Shown here piece by piece: positions 49,200-49,277 of a stretch of 49,277 nt of DNA. The notes under the pieces are model-generated. The model saw only the letters and a program-made list of their open reading frames with translations. It was not told the DNA's origin and did no database searches. The translations under genes were made by a program, and so were the position numbers. The DNA is taken from the NCBI RefSeq assembly GCF_002289565.1, contig NZ_NTFY01000002.1:107420-156696 (forward strand), in the 5' to 3' direction. The stretch comes from Rhodopirellula sp. SM50. GTDB lineage: Bacteria; Planctomycetota; Planctomycetia; Pirellulales; Pirellulaceae. Within the stretch, counting starts at the first letter, position 1. Every line of letters begins with the position of its first letter.

Positions 49200-49277
49200 C
49201 CCGGATATTGCATCCGCTGATTCGACTCCCCCCCTAGCGCGAAAGCCTTAGTCCTGATAGGCATTGGAGTTACCACA

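Larger units (their letters stand above)
48708..49277. other. Gene-free right end, 570 bp of hairpins and palindromic repeats
   Basis: Nothing here looks like a real gene; the short open frames run across repeats. It holds two perfect hairpins (48792-48836), a 16-bp perfect inverted repeat (48938-48953 with 49063-49078), a copy of the GATCAGCCGG palindrome family, a 78-bp element and two 44-bp direct copies. The last 78 bp (49200-49277) show no pattern. Confidence 0.7.

Noticed and set aside
48911..49200. Insertion sequence or attachment site at the right end
   Set aside because: No transposase or integrase gene, and no target duplication, could be seen; the repeats are short palindromic elements only.

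Overview
The window looks like chromosomal DNA of a planctomycete, most likely a member of the Pirellulaceae (Rhodopirellula/Stieleria-like). The grounds are the MoxR/DUF58/BatA/VWA/DUF4175/DUF4159 gene sets typical of that phylum, moderately high G+C, very long glutamine-rich proteins, few strong Shine-Dalgarno sites, and dispersed palindromic repeats. The genus is an inference. No tRNA, rRNA, CRISPR array or transposase was seen.

Layout. 1-7054 (+): the tail of a DUF4129-type membrane protein, a large lipoprotein with a glutamine-amidotransferase-like segment, an ABC-2 type ATPase and a YfhO-like multispanning protein. 7080-9848: dapA (+) converges with hom (-), with a PilZ protein behind hom; this is aspartate-family amino acid synthesis. 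10167-18502 (-): a Tat-exported sugar isomerase/epimerase-like protein, glutamate synthase (gltD, gltB) and a LysR regulator with a palindrome at its start. 18852-20323: a small two-helix membrane protein and an unknown membrane protein.

20233-48707 is the most interesting part. Two paralogous MoxR ATPase operons stand head to head around a 266-bp intergenic region at 35879-36144. Operon A (-) encodes a TPR protein with an HExxH metallopeptidase motif, DUF4159, MoxR, DUF58, BatA-VWA, a 1319-residue DUF4175/coiled-coil protein with 37 GQQQ units, a VWA/GATase-like protein and a legumain/caspase-like (C13) protein with an EF-hand-like loop. Operon B (+) encodes MoxR, DUF58, BatA-VWA, a VWA protein interrupted by a membrane hairpin, DUF4175, a secreted coiled-coil protein with 15-bp repeats and a poly-Q protein. 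The single DUF4175 protein of A appears to correspond to three successive genes of B. By analogy with MoxR-VWA systems, the MoxR ATPase probably remodels or loads VWA/DUF58 partners at the membrane. In A two candidate proteases are attached. Substrates cannot be told from sequence.

Several palindromic repeat families are dispersed through the window: a 78-79 bp element (27781, 49100), a GATCAGCCGG family (11141, 49017) and an AAGCTGGAAGCTT family (12806, 21269). The last supplies part of a signal peptide coding region and the stop codon of gltB. The right end (48911-49200) is a nest of these palindromes without a gene.
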